A DNA stretch of 5,272 nucleotides from Saprospiraceae bacterium. Lineage in GTDB: Bacteria > Bacteroidota > Bacteroidia > Chitinophagales > Saprospiraceae. The notes beneath the pieces are model-generated. The model ran no database searches. It was not told the DNA's origin and was given only the letters and a program-made list of their open reading frames with translations. This document shows, one piece after another, positions 4,158 to 5,272 of this stretch; the first letter of the stretch is position 1; every line of letters begins with the position of its first letter. A program made the translations under genes and the position numbers. The stretch is from assembly GCA_015494245.1 (NCBI GenBank), contig WGBN01000064.1, positions 1 through 5,272 of the forward strand, read 5' to 3'.

Positions 4158-5272
4158 ATGCTACAACAACCGATGCAACACAACAACACGCACAAGTCTG
4201 TGCCTTCACTCCATTTTCTTTTTGCCCTCCTGCTACTTCTCCATGCGCCCCTCTGCATAAAGGCACAAAACGCCTCCGGCCATGAAGAAAAAACTGCTGC
4301 CGACAGCCTGCCTGCCCAAGACATACGCCTGCTCGAAATCATCGGCGTAGGCGACATGATGCTGGGTACCAACTATCCCTCCAAAGCCTATTTGCCGCCC
4401 AATGGCGGACGCGATCTGCTGGCAGCAGTCGCTCCCATACTCGCCGAAGCCGACATCACCTTCGGCAATCTCGAAGGCTGTCTGCTCAATTCAGGAGGCA
4501 CGGCCAAGCGCTGTAAAGACCCCTCCAAATGCTATGCCTTCCGCTCGCCCGAAAGCTACGTGCAGCACTTCGTCCAAGCCGGCTTCGACCTGCTCAGCAT
4601 CGCCAACAACCACTCCGGCGACTTCGGCCCCACCGGCCGCAACACCACCAAAAAACTGCTGCGCGAAAACGGCATCGCCTTCGCCGGCCTGGCCGGTACC
4701 GATGAATACGCCATCATCGAAAAAGATTCCATACGCTACGGCTTCGCGGCCTTCGCGCCCAACAGCGGCACCTGCGATCTGCGCCAACTCGGCTACGTGC
4801 GCAAAATCGTCTCCCGCCTGGCCCGGGAATGCGACATCGTCATCGTCTCCTTCCACGGCGGAGCCGAAGGCAGCAAACACCAAAACATCCCCCACAAAAC
4901 GGAATACTACTACGGCGAAAACCGCGGCGACGTAGTCGCCTTCGCCCATACAGCCATTGATGCCGGAGCCGATGTGGTCTTCGGGCACGGGCCCCACGTT
5001 ACGCGGGCTGTAGAGCTCTACAAAGACCGCTTCATCGCCTACAGCCTCGGTAACTTCTGTACCTACGGCCGCTTCAACCTGCGCGGCGAAGCAGGCATAG
5101 CCCCACTCATGAAGGTCTTCACCGACACCGAAGGTACCTTCATACGCGCCGAAATCATCCCCGTCTATCAAACCAAAACCACAGGCCCTCACATAGATCC
5201 CCAAAAACGAGCCATCCAAAGCATCCGCCGGCTGACGGCCTCCGACTTTCCGGATACGCCTCTGTACATTAC
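4158..5272 (+). CDS. CapA/PgsA-family (poly-gamma-glutamate synthesis type) metallophosphatase-fold protein, 3' partial
   Basis: 371 codons are visible and the frame is open at the window edge. The N-terminus carries a hydrophobic segment (LHFLFALLLLLHAPLC, 18-33) followed by KA|QN, consistent with a signal peptide. ATG 4173 (codon 6) is an equally good start, and an in-frame ATG at 4083 is unlikely because it lies inside the inverted repeat. The mature part shows the CapA motifs in order: IIGVGDMMLG (61-70, metal-binding Asp66), ITFGNLEG (100-107, Glu106), SIANNHSGDFG (147-157, Asn/His), VSFHGG (230-235, His233), VVFGHGPHV (273-281), and AYSLGNF (294-300). In Bacillus, CapA/PgsA takes part in poly-gamma-glutamate capsule assembly. 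Most Bacteroidota members of this family have no tested role, and no capB/capC partner is visible here. The likely location is the periplasm or cell surface. High-GC third codon positions produce a long antisense ORF shadow. Family assignment is confident; the exact function is not. Confidence 0.9.
   Translation, partial: MLQQPMQHNNTHKSVPSLHFLFALLLLLHAPLCIKAQNASGHEEKTAADSLPAQDIRLLEIIGVGDMMLGTNYPSKAYLPPNGGRDLLAAVAPILAEADITFGNLEGCLLNSGGTAKRCKDPSKCYAFRSPESYVQHFVQAGFDLLSIANNHSGDFGPTGRNTTKKLLRENGIAFAGLAGTDEYAIIEKDSIRYGFAAFAPNSGTCDLRQLGYVRKIVSRLARECDIVIVSFHGGAEGSKHQNIPHKTEYYYGENRGDVVAFAHTAIDAGADVVFGHGPHVTRAVELYKDRFIAYSLGNFCTYGRFNLRGEAGIAPLMKVFTDTEGTFIRAEIIPVYQTKTTGPHIDPQKRAIQSIRRLTASDFPDTPLYI

Noticed and set aside
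4402..4935. 177-codon + strand frame rich in Ser/Pro/Thr/Ala
   Set aside because: It is the +1 shadow of the CapA-like gene. Low-complexity composition and no start context.
4491..5219. Long open frame on the minus strand, 242 codons
   Set aside because: It is antisense to the CapA-like gene. The Gly/Ala/Val/Phe-rich translation is typical of a shadow of GC-rich third positions.

Overview
The window reads as a chromosomal segment of a Bacteroidota bacterium. Three things point there. TAnnTTTG-type promoter boxes lie upstream of several genes. The genes lack Shine-Dalgarno sequences. The protein set is also typical: small outer-membrane beta-barrels with A|Q signal-peptidase sites, a LytTR response regulator and a CapA-type protein. 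The short AATCYG and TTGTCCG intergenic repeats would fit a Saprospiria-like lineage, but that finer placement is inference. All supported genes are on the + strand.

Layout. Bases 1-201 are repetitive: two copies of a ~63-bp unit, each with heptamer repeats, then three 9-bp repeats. Bases 202-430 are A-rich with no gene I can support. Two paralogous outer-membrane beta-barrel genes follow (431-1132 and 1365-2045), each ending in a hairpin. A degenerate short-chain dehydrogenase/reductase (SDR) follows (2132-2758), probably leaderless. Next is a LytTR-family response regulator (2918-3679) with its own promoter box and a terminator. A 48-codon gene (3858-4004) has its own perfect TATCTTTG box and a structured leader. 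It encodes a lysine-rich peptide with a textbook double-glycine leader. After a strong 38-nt inverted repeat comes a CapA/PgsA-like protein (4158 to the window end) that is cut by the edge.

How the genes relate. The window looks like a series of short, mostly single-gene transcription units rather than one operon. The two barrels are a tandem duplication. The LytTR regulator has no histidine kinase in view. The double-glycine peptide would need a peptidase-containing ABC exporter, and none is visible here. The most interesting item is this small peptide gene with its leader, which standard ORF length cut-offs would miss.
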